From assembly GCA_025531455.1 (NCBI GenBank), contig JAMYHL010000017.1:186001-250000 (forward strand): a stretch of 64,000 nt of DNA, given 5' to 3'. The stretch's first letter is position 1. Each line of letters opens with the position of its first letter. This document shows, one piece after another, positions 20,737 through 30,518 of this stretch. This DNA is from Apiotrichum sp. Y4204 (Eukaryota > Basidiomycota > Tremellomycetes > Trichosporonales > Trichosporonaceae). The position numbers and the translations under genes were made by a program. The notes under the pieces are model-generated. The model was not told where the DNA came from and did not search any database. It saw only the letters and a list, made by a program, of their open reading frames with translations.

Positions 20737-20828
20737 GGCTGCTTGTCCGAGTGGTTAAGGAGCTTCCCTGCTATGTTTAGCATAGGAAGTGGGTTATGCC
20801 CGCGTGTGTTCGAATCACATGGCAGTCG
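20737..20828 (+). tRNA. tRNA-Ser(GCT) with 10-nt intron
   Basis: Class II tRNA reading AGC/AGU serine codons. Acceptor stem GGCTGCT/GGCAGTC (two wobble pairs), D-arm TCC...GGA, anticodon arm CTTCC/GGAAG, anticodon GCT at 20770-20772, canonical intron after position 37 (20774-20783). The intron contains AGC complementary to the anticodon, as in tRNA splicing substrates. The variable arm pairs GGG/CCC, and the T-arm is GTGTG-TTCGAAT-CACAT. Internal A box (TGTCCGAGTGG) and B box (GTTCGAATCAC) are present. The mature length would be 82 nt before CCA, normal for tRNA-Ser. Confidence 0.93.
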
Positions 20829-20840
20829 AATATCTGTTTC

Positions 20841-20845
20841 TTTTT
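20841..20845 (+). terminator. RNA polymerase III terminator (T5)
   Basis: A T5 run 13 nt after the tRNA 3' end, inside TTTCTTTTTGCTTTTTG. Copy 1 has only a T4 (20727-20730). Confidence 0.7.
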
Positions 20846-21182
20846 GCTTTTTGTTCGGCCGAGAATGCCCATCTGCGCAAAGTGTGCATCATTGTACGTA
20901 CTCCCCGCCTGTCCCGTTAGCACCGTTGGTATGCATGACTATGGTGCGAATGTGGACTGTGGCACGAGGAGATGCCACACCGGCGAGCGTGTGGCGGTTC
21001 GTCTGGTACGCAGCGTGGCACACACCGCGAGAGAGCTGGCACGCGACACGATATTACGCGCGTGTCCAGACTTGTTGCAACTCAACCTAAGGCCCCTACG
21101 GCTGCGTCTGACCGTGAAACCGGTCTCGCTCTGATACGAGATTGGAGACAATGGACAGTGTATGTGTGACGTACACTGCAAT

Positions 21183-21861
21183 GTGGCAGAATGGTGCGGC
21201 GCCGAGAGGGGTCACTCACGTCGGCGGACAATGTCTCATCTCTCGTCACCCATCAGGGGTGCGTGACCACACTTTTAGTGCAAGCGGTCAGGTTCTTTTG
21301 TTTTCGTGCCGTCGCCGCGTCCGGTAGTGGCAGAATGGGTGCGAGGCCGTGATTAGCTTGGCTGGGCAATATCCCTTTTCTCATCAAGAATGCTTACTCT
21401 CGCACCACAGCGGCTGTGGCACTTTGGTGCGACATGTTCAAAACCTTGTGATTCGCGTCGCAGTTACGTCTCGCAGTGGCAGAATGAGTGCGAGAGTGAA
21501 GACTACAGATCACAGATCAGAGATTCAGAGAGCTTGGCAGGGCGATATCCCATTTCTCGTTTCGCGTCGCCTGTTCGCGCACCCGCGCGGCGTGTGGTCG
21601 CTCTTGGAATTGGTGCGAAGTGTCGGAAAAGATGCTTCTTCCTGTTCGAGGATGCGTTTGAAAGTGGCAGAAATGGGTGCGAGGTAGAAATCGAGATCAG
21701 AGATCAGACAGCTTTGGCAGGGCAATACCCCATTTCTCGTTTCGCGTCGCCTGTTCGCGCACCCGCGCGGCGTGTGGAGCCTTTTGAATTGGTGCGAAGG
21801 TGTCAAGATGATGCTTCTTTGATTTGCGGATGCGTGTAAAAGTGGCAGAAATGGGTGCGAG
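21183..21861. repeat. Diverged tandem repeat, five units of 144-188 bp
   Basis: Units begin with GTGGCAGAA(A)TGGGTGCGAG or close variants at 21183, 21327, 21476, 21664 and 21842, spacing 144, 149, 188 and 178 bp. Units 3 and 4 share a 64-bp core (21534-21597 and 21714-21777) with two differences; unit 2 has a weaker version near 21354. GGTGCGA recurs two or three times per unit. No reading frame is conserved between units. The array lies between the tRNA pair and the TATA box of the 49-codon ORF. The unit start fits the loose pol III A-box pattern TRGYNNARNNG, but no good B box follows. It could be a repeated regulatory block, an RNA gene family, or a plain satellite. Confidence 0.8.
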
Positions 21862-22009
21862 CGAGAAGTGTCACACACACTGTCCCGCCGCGTTTCCATC
21901 CCTCATCACCGCATCTCCATCCCTCCATCCCCCATCCGACCGGATCGTGAAGGCACTTTCGCCAGATTTTTTCTCGGTCCAAGAGTCGCCGACAAGTCGC
22001 TCTGAAGCA

Positions 22010-22017
22010 TATATAAA
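22010..22017 (+). promoter_or_regulatory. TATA box before the 49-codon ORF
   Basis: TATATAAA 180 nt upstream of the ATG at 22190, followed by a C-rich, purine-poor leader typical of transcribed 5' UTRs in this window. Confidence 0.55.
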
Positions 22018-22189
22018 CAGGCCCCCCGGCCCCCCTTCAACCTCACCACCAACAACTCCTCTCTCCTCTGCTCTCAGCAGCACACCTCCTCGCCTCGCCG
22101 AGCCCACCACCACCACCACAGCCCAATTCTCCTGCCCCCGCGCAGTCACTCCGGCTCAGCCACCACCAACACTACCAACACCAATTAAA

Positions 22190-22339
22190 ATGGCGAACTG
22201 GCGCACTTGTATTTGTGGCGACGACTTTGACCACGAGTTTAGCTATATCAGGCGCCATGGCGAATACCGCGGCTTCAAGCCCGGACTTTACAGGCGCTTT
22301 CGCCACTTTATTGTCCCCCACTGGGGTGGGCGCTACTAG
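22190..22339 (+). CDS. Small basic ORF (49 aa), unknown
   Basis: Starts MANWRTCICGDDFDHEF with good context (TTAAAATGGCG) and ends FIVPHWGGRY. Rich in Arg, His and aromatic residues; two Cys (CIC). No signal peptide, no known family. Support comes from the TATA box, a leader of about 150 nt, the codon use and a start that fits Kozak; the shortness leaves doubt. Confidence 0.45.
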   Translation: MANWRTCICGDDFDHEFSYIRRHGEYRGFKPGLYRRFRHFIVPHWGGRY

Positions 22340-23025
22340 ACTCAGGCCGCGGGCCAGTCTATCGAGCCGCTGGGGCGAGCCCTAAGGCCCCCGGTTGGTA
22401 GTAAATAGTAGAAGATGAATTAGTATTAGTTGGTGCATTTCGCGGTGGCAGCAGCTTGGTTACAGCAGAAGGCGCAGTCAGAGGAACAGATGAATGCAGC
22501 AGTACGGGGTCAGTGCCACACTTCACAAAAGGAATATCCCATACGGTGCAGGATATCCCACCCAGAGAGGGCAGTCAGTCGTGAGTAGTGTACAGCCCGT
22601 TGGCTGTGCGGGACAATGAGAGGGTGTGGCTCTGGCCAGGCAAACGGTAGGTTCAGAGTCAAACCGCTAACATGTCTGGCGAAGAATGTCTCGGACGTCG
22701 GGAATGCAGATGGAGGGAGCATCAAACACGTTATGCTTAAACATGGTAAGAGATTGTTTGACAGAAGGCCTATTATGTCAGTTGTGTGAGTGTGAGTAAA
22801 GACGCAGACGTTGGGAGAATCTAGAGTGTGGCCACACCTCTGATTGTGTCTATGTATTTCAGCTTGGAAGCGTCTCAACCGTAAGTCAGAATATCACCCG
22901 CAGACACATCTCGTACATCGCTCTGCTCTAACTCACGACAGCGACACCTACAATGCGACAGTATTAACAGATACACTTTATCCCTCAAACTCCAACGCAA
23001 AGCACGCAAGCACCGACATTTTATA
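22340..23025. other. Intergenic between convergent genes
   Basis: No supported gene. A short segment at 22861-22878 is flanked by a perfect acceptor (TATTTCAG) and donor (GTAAGT), so a 3' UTR or non-coding transcript could pass through; otherwise nothing seen. Confidence 0.45.
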
Positions 23026-23950
23026 TCAGCGGCACGGCGAATTCGCGATCCTCAACAGCTGCTCCTCGCGATTATTCTCCCGGATAGCCTGTCGTGAGCA
23101 CGGGTCGTACGGGTCAGCAGTCTACCCACCTGCATCATGGTGTGGCTCGTCTGCGGCCATGCGACGCCAAACGCGTCGACAAACCCCTGCCGCGCAACGC
23201 CCCAGTCCTGCGGGACGAGCGGCGCCATGAAGACATGCGTCTGGCAGCACACGGGACACACGCACCGCCCGCCGAACGGGACGACGCACCCTGCCTGCGC
23301 GGCTCCCACACCCGGGGCGGAGGGACCTGGCGGCGGCTGCGGCACCGCCGTGCATCCGTTACGGCTCGCCCACGCCTGGAACTTGGCCATTTCCCTACCA
23401 TCAGCATCATCGAGACAATCAGACCGTACCGCTTCTTCGCCGCCTCCTCCTTGCTCTTTATCCTCTTTGCCTCCGCCTCGGCCTTATCCTTGTCCTTCTT
23501 CTTCTTCGCCTCCTCCTGTTCTTTCTCCTTCTTCTTCCGCGCCGCTTCTTTTGCCTCGGCCGCCGCGCGCGCCGCATACGCCTTCTCGTTCAGCTTGGCC
23601 AGACGCATCATCTCGGCACAGTGCGCCTTGGCGGCTCTCGAGTCGAGCCCTCCCGGATTGGTACACGCGCCGCCTGCGCACGACGCCGGGTGCGCGCTGC
23701 TCACGCAAGCGAGGTGCGTTCCCGGCGGATAGGCCGGCACGGGGTCGTACACGCATTCACACGAGAGGCAGGAAAGTATGCGGTCGAGAAACGAGCGTTT
23801 CCGCGCCGGCCCCGCAACAGGCGGCGGGACTGGGACGGGTACGGGGAGCGGGGCGGGGACGGCGTGGTGGTGGTGATGAGGTGGGAAGAGGCCGCCGGGG
23901 ATAAAGGTGTAGTCGCGGCGCGCGGCGCAGTCCTGCCATTGCGCGGCCAT
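23026..23950 (-). CDS. Pro/His/Cys protein with charged coiled coil, unknown (282 aa)
   Basis: Exons 23950-23430, 23394-23130 and 23088-23026; introns 35 and 41 nt with GCTGAT/GCTGACC branch sites. Start context CTCCCATGGCC. Order: N-terminal HHHHH and Pro/Val-Pro repeats (residues 20-45), a Cys cluster SCLSCECVYD and ACVSSAHPASCAGGACTN (60-95), a long Ala/Glu/Lys helix (about 105-165, AAEAKEAARKKKEKEQEEAKKKK type), then a second Cys patch CVCPVCC, and an end reading AIRENNREEQLLRIANSPCR. Splicing of the last intron replaces an implausible tail with this helix-like end, which supports it. No family recognised; no membrane segment. Confidence 0.7.
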
Positions 23951-24565
23951 GGGAGATGGTACAGTTGGTGAAGTTTTGGTTACAGATGTGTGTGATGTGT
24001 TGTAATGTTGAGAGATTGGAGGTGGCTGACAGCCAGCGAGCGCGGCTCGACTGTTCCTTGTGCTCTTGTGCTCTTGTGCTCGCTGGCGGTCTGTGCGGTG
24101 GCGAGCAGGGTGGCAGGGTGTTTGTGGTGAACGGCGGCTCGAGCGCTTTTGGTGGATGTTGTCCGTCATTTACACTCGGAGGTGTGTGTCGGTCGTGTGC
24201 ACTGCTAGTCCCACATCCCCGGGTCACTGGCTCTTGTGGGAATTAGAGCTCTCGACACTCGGAGTTGAAGCTGAAACCCCCAACTCGGACTGGACAGATT
24301 CGAGTCAGATGTCCGTCATTGCCAGAGACGCGCGAGCTCCATCCCATCTCCTGAACAGCACAGGACCAGGAAGCAGGAACCTCATCACCGACCTGGTCAA
24401 TCAGCTTCAGCTCTTCAGCTCGACGAGTCAGTATCCGCTTCCCACTCGTATCCATCCCTGGATCCCGCACGCATCTAGTATATGCTCTCCATCGCATGAT
24501 ATGTATGCCGTAACCAAAGAAAGACACGCCACTCGTCGCAAAGCATGAAACCAATCGCCTATCGT
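23951..24565. other. Intergenic, upstream of the coiled-coil gene
   Basis: Between the start of the 282-aa gene and the stop of the La gene, both on the minus strand. No gene seen; a triple CTTGTGCTC-like repeat lies at about 24057-24080. Confidence 0.5.
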
Positions 24566-26307
24566 CTACTCGGACGCAACAGCGCCGACAGTGGGGGGGA
24601 GGTCGCCCGCAGGCTTGCTATCCCTGTCGCCGCGGTCGCCGCGGTTGCCGCCACGACCACGACCACGGCCACCAAACTTGCCGCCACGACCACGACCGCC
24701 GCCGTGGTATCCGCGGCCACCACCGCCGTGCTTCCGGAAGCCGCCCGAGCGGTTCTTCGCGGCCTGACCTGCCTGGAAGTTGGCGCGGTTCACCCAGAAC
24801 GCGCGGAGCTCGTCATCTGATGTCAGCGGGGGCAATCACATCGCTTCACTCACCGTTCATGCGCTCAAACACAACAGGCTCCCCACCATGGGTAATGTTG
24901 GCCGCCGCGAGGGCGGCAATCTCCTCCTCGGTAATCTCCTCACCGTCGTGCTTGGCGAGGTTGCCCGACTTGGCACCAGGGGGAAGGGCCATGAACGGCC
25001 CAGCAAGACCACCCTCAATGACAGCCTCCTTGAGCGTCTTCCAGTCCAAACCCTCACGGTTGCCCGGGGCCGAGAACTTGAGACCAGACTTCTCGGGAAC
25101 GGGCACCTTGGAGGTGTCAAGGACCGTGCCGGCGACCGGGTCGACCTCGAGGGTGACACCCCGGTACTCGATGGTGAGCGGTCCCTCGTCCTGCGTGTCA
25201 GTGGGAGAACACGGTGAATGGGTGAATTGGTAATGGAGGTGAGAGTGAGGGTGCAAGGGAGACCATCGCGCTTGCTACTTCTCGTAGTAGACATCCTACT
25301 CACCTTCTTCTTCTTGCCGTCCTTGTCCTCGCCGTCATCACGCTGGCGCTTCTGGCCGCGGTTGCTCTCAAAAGCGACAGGGGTGCCGACAACGTTGATG
25401 GTGGAGGGGATCTTGGCAAGCTGGGGCTCCCGGCCCTCCTTCATCTTGGCCATCTCGCGGAACGCGTTGAACCTGGTGTTGGGCTTGCTGTTCTTCGGGG
25501 CAGTCTTGAAGATCTCGTCCTCGGCAATACCCTTCTCCCTGGCCTTCATGCGGACGTACTCCTCCTTGGACATCATGAGCATCTCGTCCTCGCCAAACTT
25601 GGGGATCTCCTTCAGCTCGACAAACTTCTTGAGGTCGGCCTCGTACGCAAACTCGACAAAGACCGAGCCCTTGAACTTGCCCTTCTGGCGGCCCTCGTCG
25701 CCCCGTCCAGGCGCGTCGGCGCGGCGCTTGCGAATGGCGTTGATCTTCTTGCCAAACTGCGAAAAGTACTCCTCAATCTTCTCCAGCGTGTTGTTCTCGT
25801 TGTCGCCCTCGCCAAAGCCCTTCTGTAATTTGTCAGACGCAGAGTAAGTCCTATAAACCTACCACATAGGCGGAGCGGTCAAACATGGTCGAGTTGGGCT
25901 CAAGGGGACGCGAGCGGCGGACGTTCTCGCTGTCCTCCGAGACGGCAAGCAGGGGGTCGTCGCCCTCAGCCTCGGCACCCGCCTTGAGAGCCTGCGCGAT
26001 CGCCGGGACGCCGAGCGGCTGGAACTCGCGCATGCGCTTAAAGGTGAGAATCGTCTTAATCGGCACCCATCCCTCCTGGTTGCAGGCGGTAAGCGAGAAG
26101 AAGAAGCGGTCCGTCGGGAGGTTCGAGTCGGAGAAGTAGAAGTTGACTGGAGGGTTAGCGACGGGTGAACGCACAAACTCTCTCGTACTCACTCTGCTTG
26201 ACGGCACGGAAGAGGTCCTGCTGGATCTCCTCGGGGGTCTTGCCCTCGACGACGGGCAGGGCCTTCTCGTCGAGCTCAATCTTCGGCGCGGCGGTCTCGA
26301 TGGACAT
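24566..26307 (-). CDS. LHP1: La protein (RNA 3'-oligo-U chaperone)
   Basis: Binds UUU-OH ends of pol III transcripts such as pre-tRNA and protects them in the nucleus. Exons 26307-26193, 26146-25863, 25822-25304, 25190-24854 and 24816-24566; 501 aa; introns 46, 40, 113 and 37 nt. La motif at about residues 25-120 with NFYFSDSNLPTDRF and GWVPIKTILTFKRM; RRM follows (RSAYVKGFGEGD... GSVFVEFAYEADLKKFV), then a basic linker with QKRQRDDGEDKDGKKKK, an xRRM-like second domain (TIEYRGVTLEVD... LKEAVI... AFWVNRANFQ), and a C-terminal RGG/GRGRGG box. The RGG tail is not typical of budding-yeast Lhp1. Divergent from the Kelch gene. Confidence 0.92.
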
Positions 26308-27620
26308 TTTTGTGTGGGACAGGTGGGGGGATGTGTGTGTCGGGGAGACTTTTAGGTGGGCGGAAGCAAGCAGTGGCAAAGGGGGCGTGGGGGGGGGGGT
26401 TGCTCGAGGGGGGGAGGGAGAGGGGGTGCAAGACAGAGAGGGAGAGAGATGGGATTTGACTCGACGATGACTTGATAACAACACTCGGGAAAGAGTTGCA
26501 ACTCGAGTACGAAGCACCACTCCACCACCCCACCTGGTGGCCAAACTTGCGCGGATCGACTGGATCGGCCTACCTGATGATCATCTCAAAACGAGCGCGA
26601 ACTTTTGCGCGCGAGAACCCTGGACATGACAGTACCGTGGGAAAAAAGCAGGCACGTGACTTTGTAATGGAACTCACATGGCAAATGCGTGGCAAACAAT
26701 CTGTGACAACGCTTTTAGGATAAAACGCCAATTAATTGATCAAAAATAATAGCTCCCGAGGGGAGACACGGAAACGGGCACTGGCGCACTTGCTCACTTG
26801 CGGGGAAGATGGCTGGTCGACAAAAAAAAAAGGATCCAAAAAGGTGGCGTCTCTGGTATCCCGCGAGACGCGACTGATTTTGTTCATTCGGGCGATCCTC
26901 CTCGCCCTGATGCTGCTCCCCCTTTGGAACCAACAGGCGAGGTGCTACGGGATCGAGCCGAGCTCAGATGGACAGTCTGTACAACCCGTAAATTGCGCAC
27001 ACAGCTGCCCCGCGTGCCCCGACAAGTGCCCGTTTGGGTACCTCTCTGGCGGCTGGTTTGAATTGCTCAAGGTTCTTGGCTTTCTGGAGGCAGGCTCCCC
27101 GCTCTCCTCTGCCTGCCTTGTGCCAGGCGTCTGGTACCGTGTACGTACATTGTCCCTGCAATACTACTCTCCGGACAGACATCAAAGGGCGCCCTCAGGG
27201 CAGATGCCGTTGCGCAGGTATCATTCGGCGCGTGCCAGCCTGTCCAGCAGGTCTCAGCCAAGAGCACTGACGCGTCCACTAGACAAACCCGCGACCAGCC
27301 TTCGATGGCTTCCTGGATCCAGTTGTGCAGAATAGCAGAGGGGGAGCCCTCCTGCAAGGTTCCTCACAGGAATCCCCCGACCAGGAATCTCAGTGCTCTC
27401 GCCAGCGCACAACCCCCTCCCCCTCATAATCCCATCTCCCTCCCAACTCAACTTCTCTTCCTCCCACCTCTCCATCATCCTCGCTGCTGGCCAGCTCATT
27501 GTCCCCTTGCTCGTCGTCTGTGCTCCCAGCCGTCCGTGCACTTGACATTGCGGATACCCTCACCCTCCTCCCAGGCCGGCCCTCCATCTCCAACAACCCC
27601 TCTTGACGAGGCTACCAAAG
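26308..27620. promoter_or_regulatory. Divergent La/Kelch promoter
   Basis: 1.3 kb without a supported gene. Contains a G-rich stretch next to La (26380-26440), CACGTG at 26653-26658 in the context GGCACGTGACTTTG (nearly the same as in the TGS1/ARG1 promoter), and an A10 run near 26820. Confidence 0.45.
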
Positions 27621-29855
27621 ATGCTGTTCCTCCTCTTCAACCTCCCGTCCGTGCAGGCCATGGACCCCTCTGCCCGCTGGGGACAGCAGGCGGTGTACGT
27701 CGATGGCACCAACCAGATGTATGTCGTCGGCGGCGCCAGCTCCAACGTCGTCTCCGAGGTCACCAACGACGTGTACATCCTTTCTGTGAGTGCAATTTTT
27801 ATCTCAGTCGGGGTTGGGACATTTTGCTGACCGCAGCTCAACGACTCTGCGACGTGGTCGGTGGGTCCCGCCGACGGTCTCCCTGCGCATGCCTTTGCTG
27901 CGATGGCTCTCTCCCAGAACCAGCAGACCCTGACGGTCGCCGGCGGCATGACTGCGTCGTGCTCGACGGATGCGCCCGTGCACACCCTAGACCTCTCTTC
28001 GTCGTCTTGGAACTCGTACACCCCCAAGAACTTTATCCGCCGCCACGGCGCTGGCGCCGCAACCGTCAGCAATGGCACTATGGTTGTCGGTGGTCTTGTC
28101 GACAAGTATGTCTGCTTTTCTGGCACTAGCGGATACGCTGCGTTTGATGTCATTGGGGCGTCGAAACCCGACACCATCTCCTCGACCGCTTTGCCCAACT
28201 CTCTCACCGGCAACAAGCTCGCCGTGTCGGACTTTGCCATGGCCTCCTCCAAGGGAACCGTCTACCTCGCCGGTGGCCAGGCCGCTGACGGCTCGCTTGT
28301 GCCCTTTGACAGTATCGCCGTCTGGACTGAGTCTGATGGCTGGACTTCAAAGGCTACGACTGGCCAGATCCCCAGTGGCTCCCTCGGCGGTACCCTCGTT
28401 GCCCACCCTACTCTGGATATTCTTGTTCTCTTTGGCGGCGCCACTGAGGTTTCTTCTTCCAACTTTGCGGCGACGAGCACGGTCACCGTCCTCAACACGA
28501 CTACTTGGGCGTGGTCGTGGAGCCGCGACCTCCAGCCCCCGAGCGACACGGCCGTCGCGTACCACTCGTCGGTGATGACGCCTAATGGTGTCATGATCTC
28601 CGCCTTTGGTCGCGGTCGCTACGGCTTTGCCACCAACGCAGTCAACTACCTCGACATGCGTGACCCTACCGGCGCCACCTGGGCGTGGAAGTCGCAGTGG
28701 TCCAACGACATGCTTGGCAAGTTTACGCCGCCGGCGGCGACTGCTTCGGCCCAGAAGAGCAAGAGCAACAAGGGTACCATTGCCGCCGCTGTTGTGCCTA
28801 CTGTCATTCTGGTCCTCATTCTCATCCCCCTCCTTCTGTGGTTCGTCCGTCGTCACATGCGCAACAGCCGCAAGCGCCGCCTCGCGTCGCACTTCTCGTT
28901 CTCGACCCAGGAGGACCGCGGCGATTTCTCCCGTGCCAACAACCGCTACCCCTTCGGGCCCAACGGCGGTTTCAGCGCCGAGGGCAGCCTCAGCTCGCTC
29001 AGCAAGCGTGTGATGACTGTCTTCCGCCGCGGCACCAAGGGTGTTGGCGACGACGGCACCATCAACGAAGGCGAGATGGCTCAGGTCCCTCCCGAGCAGC
29101 TCACTGAAAAGGGCAACAGCTGGGAGGAGATTGACTTTGGTCTCGGCCGCATCGACGCTGGTCGTCGTGAGGCGAGCTACACCGATCTTCCAGCGCGCTC
29201 GCGCACTCCGCGTGTTCCCGTTCCCGCCATGGGCCAGAGCGACCGGATACCCTTCCCCATGCCTGTTGCCTCCACGATCACCTACGCTCCCGAGGAGCCC
29301 GAGGCACAGAACCCGCAGCGCAGGAGTCCTGCTGTCGGCGAGCTCGTCAATGTTGATCACGACAGCCCCCGCCTCGGCAGCCCGACATACGACGGACAGT
29401 TCCCGCTCACTCAGGAGAGTGGCGTTGCCTCTGCTGGCGCCGACGCTGCGGCCACCGATGCCAGCGACTGGAACATGCTCGAGCAGTCGATGATGGCGCG
29501 CCCTGTGTTCCAGAAATCGCCCAACTCGTCGCTCCGCTCGCACGCGCACACCAACTCGGTGATCACCGTCCCGCAGCCGACGCAGCGCTCGCCCCGTTCC
29601 GTCGAGTACCACGACGACCGCAAGCGCTCGACGCCCAGCCCTACGCCGAGCATCCCCCCGCTTCAGTTTGACCGGCTCACGCTCTCCCAGGGCACAGCGC
29701 AGACGACGCGCCGCCTGGCAGGCGGCCGCCGCCCTTCCATGTCCATGGTCGAGAACCCCTCTACCCGCACGCGCCGCGGCTCGGCGAACGCCCTCGGCCT
29801 CAGCCGATACTCGGCGGCCCACCTCCACGTCGCCAACCCCTCTGAGCGCGAGTAA
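27621..29855 (+). CDS. Kelch-repeat type I membrane protein
   Basis: Exons 27621-27785 and 27837-29855 (51-nt intron), 727 aa. A short signal sequence MLFLLFNLPSVQA is followed by a beta-propeller-like ectodomain (residues 15-350) with repeated YVVGGAS, TVAGGM, TMVVGGL, VYLAGGQ and LVLFGGAT strands, i.e. Kelch motifs, and N-glycosylation sites. A single membrane helix lies near residues 367-390 (AAAVVPTVILVLILIPLLLWFV) with a basic stop-transfer (RRHMRNSRKRR), then a disordered Ser/Pro-rich cytoplasmic tail of about 320 aa. Topology resembles fungal Kelch surface proteins of unknown role, possibly wall sensing or polarity. The signal sequence is short and lacks an N-terminal positive charge, so an upstream exon is possible. 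Confidence 0.85.
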
Positions 29856-30518
29856 CCGTGCTGTGGATAGTGTAGAATAATTATTTATGCATTGTGAATA
29901 TTTGTGTTACCTAGAGATGGAGGAATTGGGCAGTAACAGACGCGCGGCCATCATGGGTTGAGCGTGATGGACATGATACGTGCCCCGACGGCCACGACAC
30001 GGTGACTGGTGTTCTCGCACTCTCGCTGCGGCGACCCAAACCCGTCCCCGACGGCGACTATCAGGGGAAGGGCCGGGCGCCGTTGAGGCGAGGCGAGCCG
30101 GCGGGCGCGCTCACCCCGCTGAGGAGCCCGCCACACGGTACGACGGCGCGCGCGAGAGACACGCTGTATCTGCATGACTCGCAGAGTCCCAGAGCCCCAG
30201 GTGATGTATGCCAGCAGGCGTCCACAATCCCCATCCACATGCAGCAGTGGGAATCCAGGAGAAAAAGAGTTTGCTGCGTCGGAGCTGGTAGGGAGCGGTC
30301 TCGCCCGCCACTGCTCCGTCGTCGCGTGCTCGGACCGGCCGGACTTGCCCTGCGCCTCCACCGGCAAGTTGCGTCTCGTAACCGGCCGGCAGATTGTGGA
30401 GTTACACAACCCGAGCGAACATACATATCCATATCCATCTCGACCTCTCCACTTCCACTCTCACTTTGTTCATTTGTTCATTTTCTTCATCACTACCCCT
30501 CCTCACATTATTCACACG
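29856..30518. other. Intergenic between tandem genes
   Basis: 3' flank of the Kelch gene and promoter of the APH-like gene. Open frames on both strands overlap here but have no conserved features. Confidence 0.5.

Noticed and set aside
21842..22189. Upstream in-frame extension of the 49-codon ORF (from about 21824)
   Set aside because: It would run through the repeat and over the TATA box; translation from 22190 is simpler.
22510..22878. 122-codon minus-strand frame
   Set aside because: AT-richer, poor codon fit and no recognisable feature.
28347..29828. 493-codon minus-strand frame inside the Kelch gene
   Set aside because: Composition (Arg/Ala/Gly/Val-rich without structure) is typical of antisense shadows, and the plus strand encodes a clear membrane protein.
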